Below, piece after piece: positions 22,347 through 29,529 of a DNA stretch of 29,529 nt. Position 1 is the stretch's first letter. Each line of letters starts with the position of its first letter. The DNA is from JACRLI01 sp035542815 (GTDB taxonomy: Bacteria > Eisenbacteria > RBG-16-71-46 > JACRLI01). The notes under the pieces were generated by a model. The model worked only from the letters and a program-made list of their open reading frames with translations. It had not been told where the DNA came from and did no database searches. Location of the stretch: NCBI GenBank assembly GCA_035542815.1, contig DATKKS010000066.1, positions 1 to 29,529 of the forward strand, given 5' to 3'. A program made the position numbers and the translations under genes.

Positions 22347-23453
22347 TCACCTCCGACCGTGCAGGTACACCTCGAAGGGCGAGCGCCGGTCCGCGCCGAC
22401 GTCGGCGAAGTTCAGGATCGTCATGTACTCCTGGATGCGCCCGATCAGCCGCTCGGCGTACTCGGCGCTGGGCGTGCCCGAGCCCGGCGGCATGAGCCCC
22501 TGCAGCACCGTCCCGTCGCTCCGGAGCAGCATGGTCGGGATCGAAACCACGATCCGCCCGCCGTTCCGCAGCACCCGGTAGGCCTCGTGCAGCGCCGTGC
22601 GGCGGTCGAAGAGCGTGGACTGGAACGCCCGCAGGGACACGTACAGGTCCACCGAGCCGTTCGCGATCGGCCGCAGCTCCTCGGCCTCGCACACGTGGCT
22701 CGTCATCTGCGGCAGCTTGGAGCGCGCGTAGCGCAGCGCCTCCTCCGAGATGTCCACCGCGCGGAAGGCGTGCACTTGGCTCAGGAAGGCCGCGTCGGCG
22801 TAGCCGTTGCCGATGCCCACGTCCAGGACGTCCAGCGACGCGACGTCGTTCACCCCCAGGTCCTTGAGCAACTCCATGAAGTACTCCTGCCACGGCCTGA
22901 GGCCCGCGAGCTTGATCTCGGAGGGCCGCGCCAGCTTCTCGTCCTCGCGCGGCTCCGCGTACTTCAGGGTGAAGGCCTTCGCCCGGGCCTGGCGCAGAAT
23001 GCCGCCGATCTCCTGCGCCGGCTGGGCCGGATACCACGCCCGCGCGCAGATGCGCTCCAGGTCGGTGATCGTGAGCCGGTCGCCGATGGCCAGGCCGTCG
23101 ATGCGGATGCCCCGGGCCGCCGCCTCCGCCTTCACGATCTCGCCGATGTTCTGGAGGCGGTACTTGGAGGTGGTCTCGACCGACTTCTCGCCGGGGACCG
23201 GACGGGCCTCCGCGGCCTCGTGCGCCGGCCACACCCGGACGAACAGCAGGATCCCCGCCGCCAGCAGCGCCGGCCCCAGGATGGACAGGGTGCGGGTCGC
23301 GCCCGGCCCGAACTGCGGCACCTTGACGATGCCGAAGTCCAGGCCGCTCAGGTACGGGCCCACCGCGAGGATCAGGAACAGCGTGAGGAGGGTCACGCCG
23401 AAGGCCTGGGGAAGACCGAGGACCGCGAACGTGCTGCGCCTCTTGGCCGGCAT
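22347..23453 (-). CDS. Membrane-anchored class I SAM-dependent methyltransferase (two N-terminal helices)
   Basis: The 368-residue protein starts with a two-helix hairpin (about 10-34 and 56-75) joined by a short GLDFGIVKVPQFGP loop. A basic and helical linker region follows (about 95-190), then a class I methyltransferase domain with motif I VLDVGIGNGY (209-218), acidic D234 in AVDISEEAL, and LHEAYRVLRNGGRIVVSIP. The Met-rich, Arg-rich first residues and the positive-inside pattern place the enzyme domain in the cytoplasm. The ATG at 23453 has GGGAG at 8-nt spacing; an in-frame GTG at 23462 is too close to it. The gene heads a three-gene operon behind a good promoter (23554-23581). The methyl acceptor could be a membrane lipid, quinone or protein; nothing in the sequence decides. 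Confidence 0.85.
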   Translation of the reverse strand: MPAKRRSTFAVLGLPQAFGVTLLTLFLILAVGPYLSGLDFGIVKVPQFGPGATRTLSILGPALLAAGILLFVRVWPAHEAAEARPVPGEKSVETTSKYRLQNIGEIVKAEAAARGIRIDGLAIGDRLTITDLERICARAWYPAQPAQEIGGILRQARAKAFTLKYAEPREDEKLARPSEIKLAGLRPWQEYFMELLKDLGVNDVASLDVLDVGIGNGYADAAFLSQVHAFRAVDISEEALRYARSKLPQMTSHVCEAEELRPIANGSVDLYVSLRAFQSTLFDRRTALHEAYRVLRNGGRIVVSIPTMLLRSDGTVLQGLMPPGSGTPSAEYAERLIGRIQEYMTILNFADVGADRRSPFEVYLHGRR

Positions 23454-23553
23454 GCTCAGCACTCCCGGAGGACGCCGTGCGCGCGTCCCAGCCGCTAGGA
23501 GGAGGATCCACCGCGGTCATCCGGGGCCACGGAAGCCGCGCTCGAAGTGCCCC

Positions 23554-23581
23554 ATCATAGCCGGGAAACGCCGCGAATCAA
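23554..23581 (-). promoter_or_regulatory. Predicted promoter of the methyltransferase operon
   Basis: The minus strand shows TTGATT (plus 23576-23581), 16 bp, then TATGAT (plus 23554-23559), about 100 bp before the ATG at 23453. The -35 overlaps the stop codon of the upstream small gene, so the operon can be transcribed independently of it. Confidence 0.6.
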
Positions 23582-23922
23582 GGCCCGCCCGGAAGTCGCG
23601 CGGCCTCGGTCTCGAGGGCCTCGGCGCACGCCCGGAGCGCGGCCCGGCGGCTCCCGCCCGCCTCCAGCGCGGCCTCCTCCCGGAGCAGCTGGGAATACGC
23701 GAGGATCCTCTCCTTCGAGCCGAGGCACAGGGCGGCCGTGGACGCGTCCACCCGCCGGAGCAGCTCCGCTTCCGAGCCCACCAGCAGGCCGTAGGCCTCG
23801 TCCAGCTGCGCCCGGGCCTCCTCGGTCCGGCCGCTGGTCCGGAGCCCGGCGATGCGCGCGAGCATCGCCGCCACGGCGCGGGCCTGGCGGAGCAGGTAGT
23901 CCTCGCGCTGAGAGCCGCTCAA
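23578..23922 (-). CDS. Small helical protein, DUF6483-like
   Basis: Soluble, almost wholly alpha-helical protein of 114 residues without Sec signal or membrane helix. It starts at TTG 23922, which is preceded by AAGGAGC at proper spacing. The pattern YLLRQARAVAAMLARIAGLR, then TEEARAQLDEAYGLLVGSEA and LAYSQLLREEAALEA, resembles the uncharacterised DUF6483 family (helical, TPR-like, often starting with a D-Y-I-x-R-x-I-E helix); this match is from memory of the family pattern. Function unknown. It precedes the methyltransferase operon but is separated from it by a promoter. Confidence 0.7.
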   Translation of the reverse strand: MSGSQREDYLLRQARAVAAMLARIAGLRTSGRTEEARAQLDEAYGLLVGSEAELLRRVDASTAALCLGSKERILAYSQLLREEAALEAGGSRRAALRACAEALETEAARLPGGP

Positions 23923-23966
23923 GTCAGCTCCTTCGGGTGCACCTGGAGCGGGGCGCGCGCCGGCGC

Positions 23967-23984
23967 CGCCCGGACGGCCGGGCG
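23967..23984 (-). terminator. Hairpin after the YciI-like gene
   Basis: A perfect 7-bp stem (23967-23973 with 23978-23984) and a 4-nt loop lie in the 85-bp gap downstream of the YciI-like gene, with further GC-rich sequence on both sides and no U-tract. Confidence 0.4.
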
Positions 23985-24007
23985 CGCGGCCCTCGGGAGG
24001 AGCCGGC

Positions 24008-24307
24008 TCACTCGGGAAGCGGCACCGCCGCCCCGGGTCCCACCACCGTGGTCCACTCGCGCACCCGCCAGCGCTTCACGAGGCCCCGGGTCACGTACGG
24101 ATCCGCCTGGGCGAACGCCCGCACCACGTCCGGCGAGTCGGCCCGGAACAGCAGCACCGCCTGGTCCACCGGGTCCGAGAGGGTTCCGCCCAACAGCAGC
24201 TCGCCCCGCGCCACCGCCGCCCGCGCGAGCTTCAGGTGCTCGGCGCGGACGGTTTGCCGCCGGGTCACGTAGTCGTCAGCGACGTCGTAGAGGAGGAGGT
24301 AGTGCAT
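24008..24307 (-). CDS. YciI-like (YCII-related) small protein
   Basis: A 99-residue protein of the dimeric alpha-beta YCII family (ferredoxin-like fold). It has the typical MHYLLLYDVADDY start, a conserved His at position 24 (RAEHLKLA), the GELLLGGTLSDP turn, and the Asp of ADPYVTRGLV at about 69-73. The His-Asp pair is conserved in the family and forms a putative active site; some relatives act in dechlorination or as domains of larger regulators, but most have no known role. The ATG at 24307 follows GGAG. It lies 65 bp downstream of the ABC-F gene on the same strand. Confidence 0.9.
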   Translation of the reverse strand: MHYLLLYDVADDYVTRRQTVRAEHLKLARAAVARGELLLGGTLSDPVDQAVLLFRADSPDVVRAFAQADPYVTRGLVKRWRVREWTTVVGPGAAVPLPE

Positions 24308-24372
24308 GGGTCGCTCCGTCCTTCAAAATGGCCGTGATCTGTCGATGATGTCCTGGATAGGTGAACCTCACT

Positions 24373-26289
24373 CTACCCCGCCCTCGCCTCCCACTCCTTG
24401 ATCAGCCGCTCCAGCTCCCCGTCCACCTGCTGCGCCAGAGCCTGGAGCTGGGCCAGCTTGGCCCAGTTCATGGCGTTCTTGGGATCGGCCATCTCGGCAT
24501 GCAGGCCTCCGCGGCGCTGCTCGGCCCGGGCGATCTTCTCCTCCAGCTTCTCCAGCTCGCGGGCCCGGCGCCGCTCGTCGGCCGCTGCCTGGCGGCGGGC
24601 CGCGCCGCGGCCAGCCTCCGCCGAAACCGCGCGCGGCGCGGGCTTGGCGGCCACCGCCGCGGCCTCCAGCGCGGCGGCCTCGGCCTCCCGGCGCTCGCGC
24701 CACTCGGACCAGGTGCCGTCGAACACCTCCACCTTCCCGTCGGCCACCACCCACAGGGTGCGGGCCACCTGGTCCAGCAGGTAGCGGTCGTGGCTGGCCA
24801 GGAGCAGCGTGCCGCCGAAGAGGGCCAGCGCGCGGGCCAGGGACTCCTGCGAGGCCAGGTCCAGGTGGTTGGAGGGCTCGTCCAGCATGAGAACGTTGGC
24901 GCCGGTGAGGATCAGCCGCGCCAGCATGAGCCGGCTCTTCTCCCCGCCGGAGAGGGTGGAGACCGGGCGGAACACCTCCTCGCCGCGGAAGTCGAACCGG
25001 CCCAGGTAGGTGCGCAGCGTCTCCTGGGACTCCAGCGGCAACACCGACCACACTTCGTCCAGCACGCTGTTGGCGGAGTCCAGGCTCTCGTGGGTCTGGT
25101 CGTAGTAGCCGGTCCGCACCCGCGCCCCGAGCGTGATCTCGCCGGCCTCCGGGGGCTCGGTGCGGGCCAGGGTGCGCAGCAGGGTGGACTTGCCCGAGCC
25201 GTTGGGGCCCACGATCCCGATGCGCTGGCCCCGGGTGACCCGCAGGTCCACGCCGTTCAGCACCACGTGCTGGTCGAAGCGGCGCACCAGGCGGCGCACG
25301 GTGAGCACCTGCTCGCTGCTGCCGGCGGCCTCGAAGAAGCGCAGGTCGGCGGCGTCGCGCTCGGCCGCCGGGCGCACCAGCGCCTGCCTCCGCGCCAGGA
25401 GCTTCCGCCGCGACTGGGCCTGGCGGGTCTTCTGGCCGGCGATGTTGCGCCGGATGAAGTCCTCGATCCGCTCGCGGTCCTTCTTCTCCAGCTGGTAGGC
25501 GCGCGCGGCGCGCTCGAAGGCCTCGGCCTTCTGCTCGCGGAAGGCGGTGTAGTCGCCCTCGTAGAAGCTGAGGCGCCCGCGCTCCACCTCGGCCACGTGG
25601 TCCACCAGGGCGTCCAAGAAGGCGCGGTCGTGGGCGATCAGCACGATCGCCCCGTCGAACTCGGCGAGGCGATCCTCCAGCCACTCGGTGGTTTCCAGGT
25701 CCAGGTGGTTGGTGGGCTCGTCCAGCAGCAGCAGCTCGGGGTCGCACAGCCACAGGCGCGCCAGGCGCAGCCGGGTGCGCTGGCCGCCCGAGAGCGCGCC
25801 CACCGGCAGGGTCCAGCTCCGCTCCGGCAGGCCGATCTCGGCCAGCGCCCGGTCAATCCGCGAGTCCAGCGTGTAGCCGCCCTCGCGGGAGTAGCGCTCC
25901 TCGAGGTGGCCCAGGCGCTCCAGCACCTCGTGCGCGTCGTCGCTCTCGGGGGTCAGCGTGGCCAGCAGCCGGTGCAGCCCGTCCAGCTCGGATTCCAGCT
26001 CGGCCAGCGTCTCCAGGCCCGCGGCCACCGCCTCGCGCGCCGGCAGGCCGGGGTCGAGATCCCGGTCCATCTGGTGGTGCACCGAGATGCGCAGCCCGGA
26101 GCGCCGCCACACGGTGCCGTCGGAAGGCTCCAGCTCGCCCGCCAGGATGCGCAGCAGGGTGGTCTTGCCCGCGCCGTTGCGCCCCACCAGCGCCCAGCGG
26201 GAGCCGGGCGTGATCGGCCACTGCACGTCCTCGAGCACGTAGGTGCCGGAGAAGTGATGGGAGATGGACTGCGCGCGCAGCAGGGACAT
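24373..26289 (-). CDS. ABC-F family ATPase (Uup/EttA-type ribosome-associated)
   Basis: Soluble twin-ATPase of 638 residues without membrane helices, as in ABC-F proteins that act on the ribosome. NBD1 has Walker A GRNGAGKTT, signature LSGGQRTRLRLA and Walker B LLLLDEPTNHLD. NBD2 has GPNGSGKST, LSGGEKSRLMLARL and VLMLDEPSNHLD. Between them is the charged, helical linker (about 240-300, rich in Arg/Lys/Glu) that contacts the ribosome in this family. The C-terminus (about 570-638) is a charged coiled coil like that of Uup, which makes a Uup-like role more probable than EttA. An antibiotic-resistance ABC-F is a less likely alternative. The ATG at 26289 lacks a strong Shine-Dalgarno and lies 40 bp after the hydrolase gene, which suggests cotranscription. 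Confidence 0.92.
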   Translation of the reverse strand: MSLLRAQSISHHFSGTYVLEDVQWPITPGSRWALVGRNGAGKTTLLRILAGELEPSDGTVWRRSGLRISVHHQMDRDLDPGLPAREAVAAGLETLAELESELDGLHRLLATLTPESDDAHEVLERLGHLEERYSREGGYTLDSRIDRALAEIGLPERSWTLPVGALSGGQRTRLRLARLWLCDPELLLLDEPTNHLDLETTEWLEDRLAEFDGAIVLIAHDRAFLDALVDHVAEVERGRLSFYEGDYTAFREQKAEAFERAARAYQLEKKDRERIEDFIRRNIAGQKTRQAQSRRKLLARRQALVRPAAERDAADLRFFEAAGSSEQVLTVRRLVRRFDQHVVLNGVDLRVTRGQRIGIVGPNGSGKSTLLRTLARTEPPEAGEITLGARVRTGYYDQTHESLDSANSVLDEVWSVLPLESQETLRTYLGRFDFRGEEVFRPVSTLSGGEKSRLMLARLILTGANVLMLDEPSNHLDLASQESLARALALFGGTLLLASHDRYLLDQVARTLWVVADGKVEVFDGTWSEWRERREAEAAALEAAAVAAKPAPRAVSAEAGRGAARRQAAADERRRARELEKLEEKIARAEQRRGGLHAEMADPKNAMNWAKLAQLQALAQQVDGELERLIKEWEARAG

Positions 26290-26329
26290 GGTCTAGGTCC
26301 GTGGGTCGAGGGCCGGCGCAGTCCGCGAG

Positions 26330-27085
26330 CTAGAGGTTCTCCTTGAGCCAGCCCAGGATCAGGCCCGGCAGCGGCGGCTCGGCCGCGAACATGTTGGTGC
26401 CGTGGCCGGCCTTGGCGAACACCTTGACCGAGTTGCGGCCCCGCGCGAGCGTGCCCAGCCGGCGCACCGTGGAGGCGGAGTAGTCGTCGTCGTCGCTGGC
26501 CAGCAGGAAGATGGACCGCGTCCCGTACTGCTCCATGGCCCGCTCGGTCTTGAGCCCGTGGTAGTCCAGCCCCGGGGAGAGCAGCACCAGGGAGTGCACG
26601 CGCTTGTCGCCGGCCGCCGCCAGCAGCGCGCTGTTGGCGCCGATGCTGGCGCCCACGATGCCCAGGTGCTCGGTCTCCACCTTGGGCTGCGCCACCATCC
26701 AGTTGAGCGCGGCGGTGACGTCGCCCGGCAGGGCCTTCCAGTCGCGGGCGCTGAAGTCGTTGTAGTCCAGCCGCCGGTTGCCCTGCTTGACGCTCTCGCC
26801 GTGGCCGCGGAAGTCGATTGCCAGCACGCTGTATCCCGCGCCCGCCAGCTGCTCGGACAGGGCGTCCCAGTCGTGGCGCTGGTGGCCGAGCATGTGCAGC
26901 AGCAGCACCGCCGGGGCTTTCTCGCCCTGGGCCCACCAGGTGCCCGCCAGCGGCACGCCGTCGGGCGTGGTCACGGTCACCCGCTCAGCGGTCACCTTGG
27001 GCGCCTCCCGGGCGCCCGCCAGCGTCGCCAGGAGCAGCACCCCGGCGATCACCAGCGCCGCCGCGCACAACAGCAGTGTCTTCAT
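26330..27085 (-). CDS. Exported alpha/beta hydrolase (dienelactone hydrolase-like)
   Basis: Hydrolase of 251 residues with an N-terminal hydrophobic segment (MKTLLLCAAALVIAGVLLLATLAGA), acting as a signal peptide or membrane anchor. The fold's catalytic triad is visible: nucleophile Ser147 in GASIG, Asp within SDDDD at 198-201, and His228 in AGHGTNMF. HMLGHQ near 64-69 forms the oxyanion region. The fold is related to serine aminopeptidases, dienelactone hydrolases and lysophospholipases; the substrate is open. The ATG at 27085 follows AAGGAG with 5-nt spacing. It lies 51 bp downstream of rarA and 40 bp upstream of the ABC-F gene on the same strand. Confidence 0.9.
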   Translation of the reverse strand: MKTLLLCAAALVIAGVLLLATLAGAREAPKVTAERVTVTTPDGVPLAGTWWAQGEKAPAVLLLHMLGHQRHDWDALSEQLAGAGYSVLAIDFRGHGESVKQGNRRLDYNDFSARDWKALPGDVTAALNWMVAQPKVETEHLGIVGASIGANSALLAAAGDKRVHSLVLLSPGLDYHGLKTERAMEQYGTRSIFLLASDDDDYSASTVRRLGTLARGRNSVKVFAKAGHGTNMFAAEPPLPGLILGWLKENL

Positions 27086-27100
27086 GTCTACTCCTTGGAC

Positions 27101-27115
27101 GCGGCCGGGGGCCGC
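27101..27115 (-). terminator. Short GC hairpin after rarA
   Basis: A 6-bp stem (27101-27106 with 27110-27115) and a 3-nt loop lie in the 51-bp gap downstream of rarA. There is no U-tract. It may only attenuate read-through into the hydrolase gene. Confidence 0.3.
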
Positions 27116-27136
27116 GGGGTTGGAAGCGCCACCGCC

Positions 27137-28582
27137 TCACTTCGGTTCTCCCGGCGGGCCGCCGGGCGCCGGCCCCGCCGCCGCGCCGCCGGCTCCGGGC
27201 GCGCCGCGCCCGCGGAGCTTCGCCTTGAGCGCCGCGACGTGCTTCAGCCGCTCGGCGATCCGGGCCTCCACGCCCTGGTCGCTCGGCCGGTACAGCCGGA
27301 GGTGCGCCAGCGCCCCGGGCAGGTAGCTCTGGGCGTTCACGTGCTCGTCGAACTCGTGCGAGTACTCGTAGCCCTCGGCGTAGCCCAGGTCCTTCATCAG
27401 CCGCGTGGGCGCGTTGCGGATGTGCAGCGGCACGGGCTCGGCCGGCAGTTCCTGCACCGCGCGCTCCGCCGCCTGGTAGGCCGCGTACGCCGAGTTGCTC
27501 TTGGGCGCGGCGGCCAGGTACAGGCAGGCCTCGGCCAGCGCCAGCTCGCCCTCCGGCGTGCCCAGGAAATGATACGCCTGCATGGCGTGGAGCGCCACGG
27601 CCAGCGCGTTGGGATCGGCCAGCCCGACGTCCTCGGTGGCGAAGCGCACCATCCGGCGGGCGATGTACAGCGGCTCCTCCCCCGCGGCCAGCATGCGCGT
27701 CATCCAGTACAGCGCGGCGTCCGGGTCGCTCCCGCGGAGGCTCTTGTGGAGCGCGGAGATGAGGTTGTAGTGCTCCTCGCCGGCCTTGTCGTAGAGCAGC
27801 GACTTCTGCTGCAGCGCCCGCTCGGCCAGCGGCAGGTCCACCGCGCCGCCGGTCCCGGCCAGGTGGCCGGCGATCTCCAGCGCGTTGAGCGCCCGCCGCG
27901 CGTCGCCGTCGGCCACCCGCGCGAAGTGGCGCAGCGCGTCGGGCTGGGCGGTGAGGCCCAGCCGCCCCAGGCCGCGCTCCGCGTCGGCCAGCGCCCGCTC
28001 CAGGATGGTGACGATGTCGTCCTCGGTCAGCCGCTCCAGCACGTACACCCGTGCCCGGCTCAGCAGCGCGGAGTTCACCTCGAACGACGGGTTCTCGGTG
28101 GTGGCCCCCACCAGCACGATGGTGCCGTTCTCCACCCACGGCAGGAAGGCGTCCTGCTGGGCCTTGTTGAAGCGGTGGATCTCGTCGATGAACAGCACCG
28201 TGGGCCGGGCCGTGGCGCGCAGCCGCTCGGCCGCCCCGCGCACCACGGCGCGGATCTCGGCCACCCCGGAGGTCACCGCGCTGTAGGACTCGAAGTGGCT
28301 GCGGGTGCGCTCGGCCAGGATGCGCGCCAGGGTGGTCTTGCCGGTGCCCGGCGGGCCCCAGAAGATCATGTTGTGCGGCTGGTCCTGCAGCAGCGCCTCG
28401 CGCAGCGGCGCGCCCGGGCCGAGCAGCGCCGGCTGGCCCACGAACTCCTCCAGCGTGCGCGGCCGCATGCGGTCGGCGAGCGGCGCGTGGGGCGCCGGAC
28501 GCGGGCGCGCGCCGCCCGGCCCCTCCGGCCCGCCCGCCGGCGGCCGGGGCTCGGCGCCGAACAGCTCCTCCTGGCCGCTCAC
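27137..28582 (-). CDS. rarA: Replication-associated recombination protein A (RarA/MgsA AAA+ ATPase)
   Basis: Clamp-loader-like AAA+ ATPase that acts at stalled replication forks. The 481 residues contain Walker A GPPGTGKTT (76-84), Walker B LFIDEIHRFNK, the sensor-1 region VGATTENPSFEVNSALLSRAR, Arg-bearing ADGDARRALNALE, and the MgsA C-terminal tetramerisation domain (LHKSLRGSDPDAALYWMTRML through YLPGALAHLR). The N-terminus SGQEELFGAE resembles a beta-clamp-binding pentapeptide (QxxLF). The GTG start at 28582 overlaps the stop of yjbQ as GTGA and has GGGAGG upstream, so the two are coupled. The last about 35 residues are a Gly/Pro/Ala tail not needed by the fold. Confidence 0.95.
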   Translation of the reverse strand: MSGQEELFGAEPRPPAGGPEGPGGARPRPAPHAPLADRMRPRTLEEFVGQPALLGPGAPLREALLQDQPHNMIFWGPPGTGKTTLARILAERTRSHFESYSAVTSGVAEIRAVVRGAAERLRATARPTVLFIDEIHRFNKAQQDAFLPWVENGTIVLVGATTENPSFEVNSALLSRARVYVLERLTEDDIVTILERALADAERGLGRLGLTAQPDALRHFARVADGDARRALNALEIAGHLAGTGGAVDLPLAERALQQKSLLYDKAGEEHYNLISALHKSLRGSDPDAALYWMTRMLAAGEEPLYIARRMVRFATEDVGLADPNALAVALHAMQAYHFLGTPEGELALAEACLYLAAAPKSNSAYAAYQAAERAVQELPAEPVPLHIRNAPTRLMKDLGYAEGYEYSHEFDEHVNAQSYLPGALAHLRLYRPSDQGVEARIAERLKHVAALKAKLRGRGAPGAGGAAAGPAPGGPPGEPK

Positions 28583-28986
28583 CCGGCCTCCCCCTCGAAC
28601 GCCAGCCGGCACTCGCGCGCGCGCGGGCCGTCGAATTCGCAGAAGAACACCGCCTGCCACCGCCCCAGGTCCAGGCGCCCGCCGCGCACCAGCACCCGCA
28701 CCGAGGTGCCCACCAGCGTGGAGAGGATGTGCGCGTCGGAGTTGCCCTCGGCGTGCCGGTAGCCGCGGTCGCGAGGCACCAGGCGGGTGAGCGTGGTCAC
28801 GATGTCGGCGGCCACGTCCGGGTCGTAGCCCTCGTTCACCGTGAGCCCGGCGGTGGTGTGCGGGCACAGCACCGTCAGCACGCCCTCGCGCAGCCGGCGG
28901 GCGCTTACCCAGGCCTCCAGCCGCGCAGTGATGTCCAGCAGCTCGGCGCGCGCGCCGGTGGACACGTTGATGACATCAAGGATCAT
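28579..28986 (-). CDS. yjbQ: YjbQ/UPF0047 family protein (secondary thiamine-phosphate synthase-like)
   Basis: A 135-residue protein of the YjbQ family, a trimeric fold for which weak thiamine-phosphate synthase activity has been reported; the physiological role is unsettled. The conserved His/Asp/Glu set is present in VLCPHTTAGLTVNEGYDPDV and RHAEGNSDAHI, followed by the C-terminal GRWQAVFFCEFDGPRARE. The start at 28986 follows GGGAGG at 6-nt spacing. It overlaps rarA by 4 bp and is the first gene of that operon, behind a predicted promoter at 29011-29039. Confidence 0.93.
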   Translation of the reverse strand: MILDVINVSTGARAELLDITARLEAWVSARRLREGVLTVLCPHTTAGLTVNEGYDPDVAADIVTTLTRLVPRDRGYRHAEGNSDAHILSTLVGTSVRVLVRGGRLDLGRWQAVFFCEFDGPRARECRLAFEGEAG

Positions 28987-29320
28987 GGCCGGCCTCCCGC
29001 GTTCCCGGTGAACGTAGGAGCGGCGGCCGGCGGGGTCAAGGGCGGGGCGGCGCTATCTGCAGACTGTCACTGAGCGAGCCGAGCTGGATGGGAGGGAACG
29101 GCGCGAAGTCTGACGTGCCCGCCGCCGGCGCCCTGGATCCGCATGCGACCTCCCCGGGTGTCTGTCTCGCGGGCGCATGGCGCGCTCGGGAGCCTGAACC
29201 CCGGCGGGTTCGCCTGGCAAGGTCGGGAAGACGCCTCAGGGGCGGGCGAGGGAGCCCGAGCAAGACGCGAATCCGGGGTCAGGTCAGGTTGTCAGGGCTC
29301 ATCGCTGCGTTGGTTGACCG
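28987..29320. other. Intergenic region between yjbQ and the CPBP protease
   Basis: About 330 bp without a gene I can support. It holds the yjbQ promoter near its left end. Two 7-bp complementary arms (29184-29190 and 29255-29261) flank a 64-nt GC-rich segment, and a short repeated GTCAGG motif occurs around 29278-29297. Short open frames here have no ribosome sites or recognisable protein pattern. Confidence 0.5.
29011..29039 (-). promoter_or_regulatory. Predicted promoter of the yjbQ-rarA operon
   Basis: The minus strand shows TTGACC (plus 29034-29039), 17 bp, then TACGTT (plus 29011-29016), 24 bp before the yjbQ ATG. The short leader just holds the GGGAGG ribosome site. Confidence 0.55.
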
Positions 29321-29529
29321 CTACGCTGATTCGCCAAGCGGAGTGACTATGCCGCCCTCGCGCTGCACGTCGCGCAACGCAAGCCACGCTACCAGCCCTT
29401 GGCCGATGTCAACGAGTGCGTGCAGTGCCATGGCCGGCAAGAGCGATCCGCACATCAGCACTACGAATGTGAGCCCACTGCCGACAACGCCAGCAGCCAA
29501 GAGGCCCTTTGCGCCCTGGTACGCATGTG
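29321..29529 (-). CDS. CPBP (CAAX-type) family intramembrane metalloprotease, C-terminal part only
   Basis: The last 68 codons of a minus-strand gene that continues past the right edge, ending at TAG (29321-29323). The segment HAYQGAKGLLAAGVVG, a hydrophobic helix and then SLLPAMALHALVDIGQGL is typical of the end of CPBP/Abi intramembrane proteases: the first His at the edge would be that of the FxxxH motif, and HALVD carries the last conserved His and Asp. Members of this family process CAAX-like proteins or act in peptide-related and stress functions; the role here is unknown. By hand count 29341-29529 is about 64% G+C, with codons such as GTA, ATA, TCA and CAA that are rare in the neighbouring genes. 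Confidence 0.8.
   Translation of the reverse strand, partial: HAYQGAKGLLAAGVVGSGLTFVVLMCGSLLPAMALHALVDIGQGLVAWLALRDVQREGGIVTPLGESA

Noticed and set aside
29270..29300. GTCAGG repeats as a possible remnant of a REP/IS200-type element
   Set aside because: Too short; no transposase, no defined inverted ends and no target duplication visible.
29143..29346. 67-codon plus-strand ORF
   Set aside because: No ribosome site or protein pattern, and it overlaps the end of the CPBP gene on the other strand.

Overview
The window is GC-rich bacterial chromosome (over 70% G+C through most of it), densely packed with genes that mostly start at clear Shine-Dalgarno sites. Two features suggest a member of the FCB group or a neighbouring phylum, with Candidatus Eisenbacteria my best guess: an exported six-bladed NHL propeller ending in a FlgD-like C-terminal domain, and an exported subtilase carrying Ig/FnIII-type modules. 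The same content occurs in Gemmatimonadota and other uncultured GC-rich lineages, so this is inference. I see no rRNA, tRNA, CRISPR array, complete mobile element or biosynthetic cluster.

Layout. (1) 1-8.6 kb, exported hydrolases: a Sec-exported S8 subtilase (minus, cut by the left edge); divergently, a Tat-signal ORF and an amidase in one frame separated by a single TAG; then two tandem signal-peptide-bearing M3B oligoendopeptidase F paralogues (minus). Together they look like an extracytoplasmic protein and peptide degradation set. (2) 8.7-14.1 kb, signalling: a membrane hybrid histidine kinase (plus) faces a soluble hybrid kinase-like protein (minus), with 15 bp of 3' overlap. The second has lost the phospho-acceptor histidine but keeps the ATP-binding boxes and receiver Asp. 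(3) 14.3-19 kb (minus): heme A synthase and heme O synthase coupled by ATGA, then the NHL propeller protein and an MFS exporter. (4) 19.3-23.5 kb: a SrkA-like kinase (plus) converges on a three-gene minus operon of a two-helix membrane-anchored methyltransferase, a methyltransferase fused in frame to a four-helix membrane domain, and a probable GNAT-like protein. (5) 23.6-29 kb (minus): a DUF6483-like small protein, a YciI-like protein, an ABC-F ATPase, an exported alpha/beta hydrolase, RarA and YjbQ. (6) Right edge: the C-terminus of a CPBP (CAAX-type) intramembrane protease in somewhat lower-GC DNA.

Regulation visible in the sequence. Several intergenic regions carry housekeeping-type promoters of the form TTGANN, 16-17 bp, TANNNT or close to it (upstream of the subtilase, the second PepF, both kinases, the MFS gene, the anchored methyltransferase and yjbQ). 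The promoter of the first kinase sits so close to its ATG that the mRNA is probably leaderless. GC-rich hairpins without U-tracts lie after several genes.

The observations most worth a second look are the histidine-less hybrid kinase opposite an intact one, the amber-split Tat amidase, and the membrane-linked methyltransferase operon. I do not see an obvious complete novel defence or biosynthetic system, and I do not claim one.
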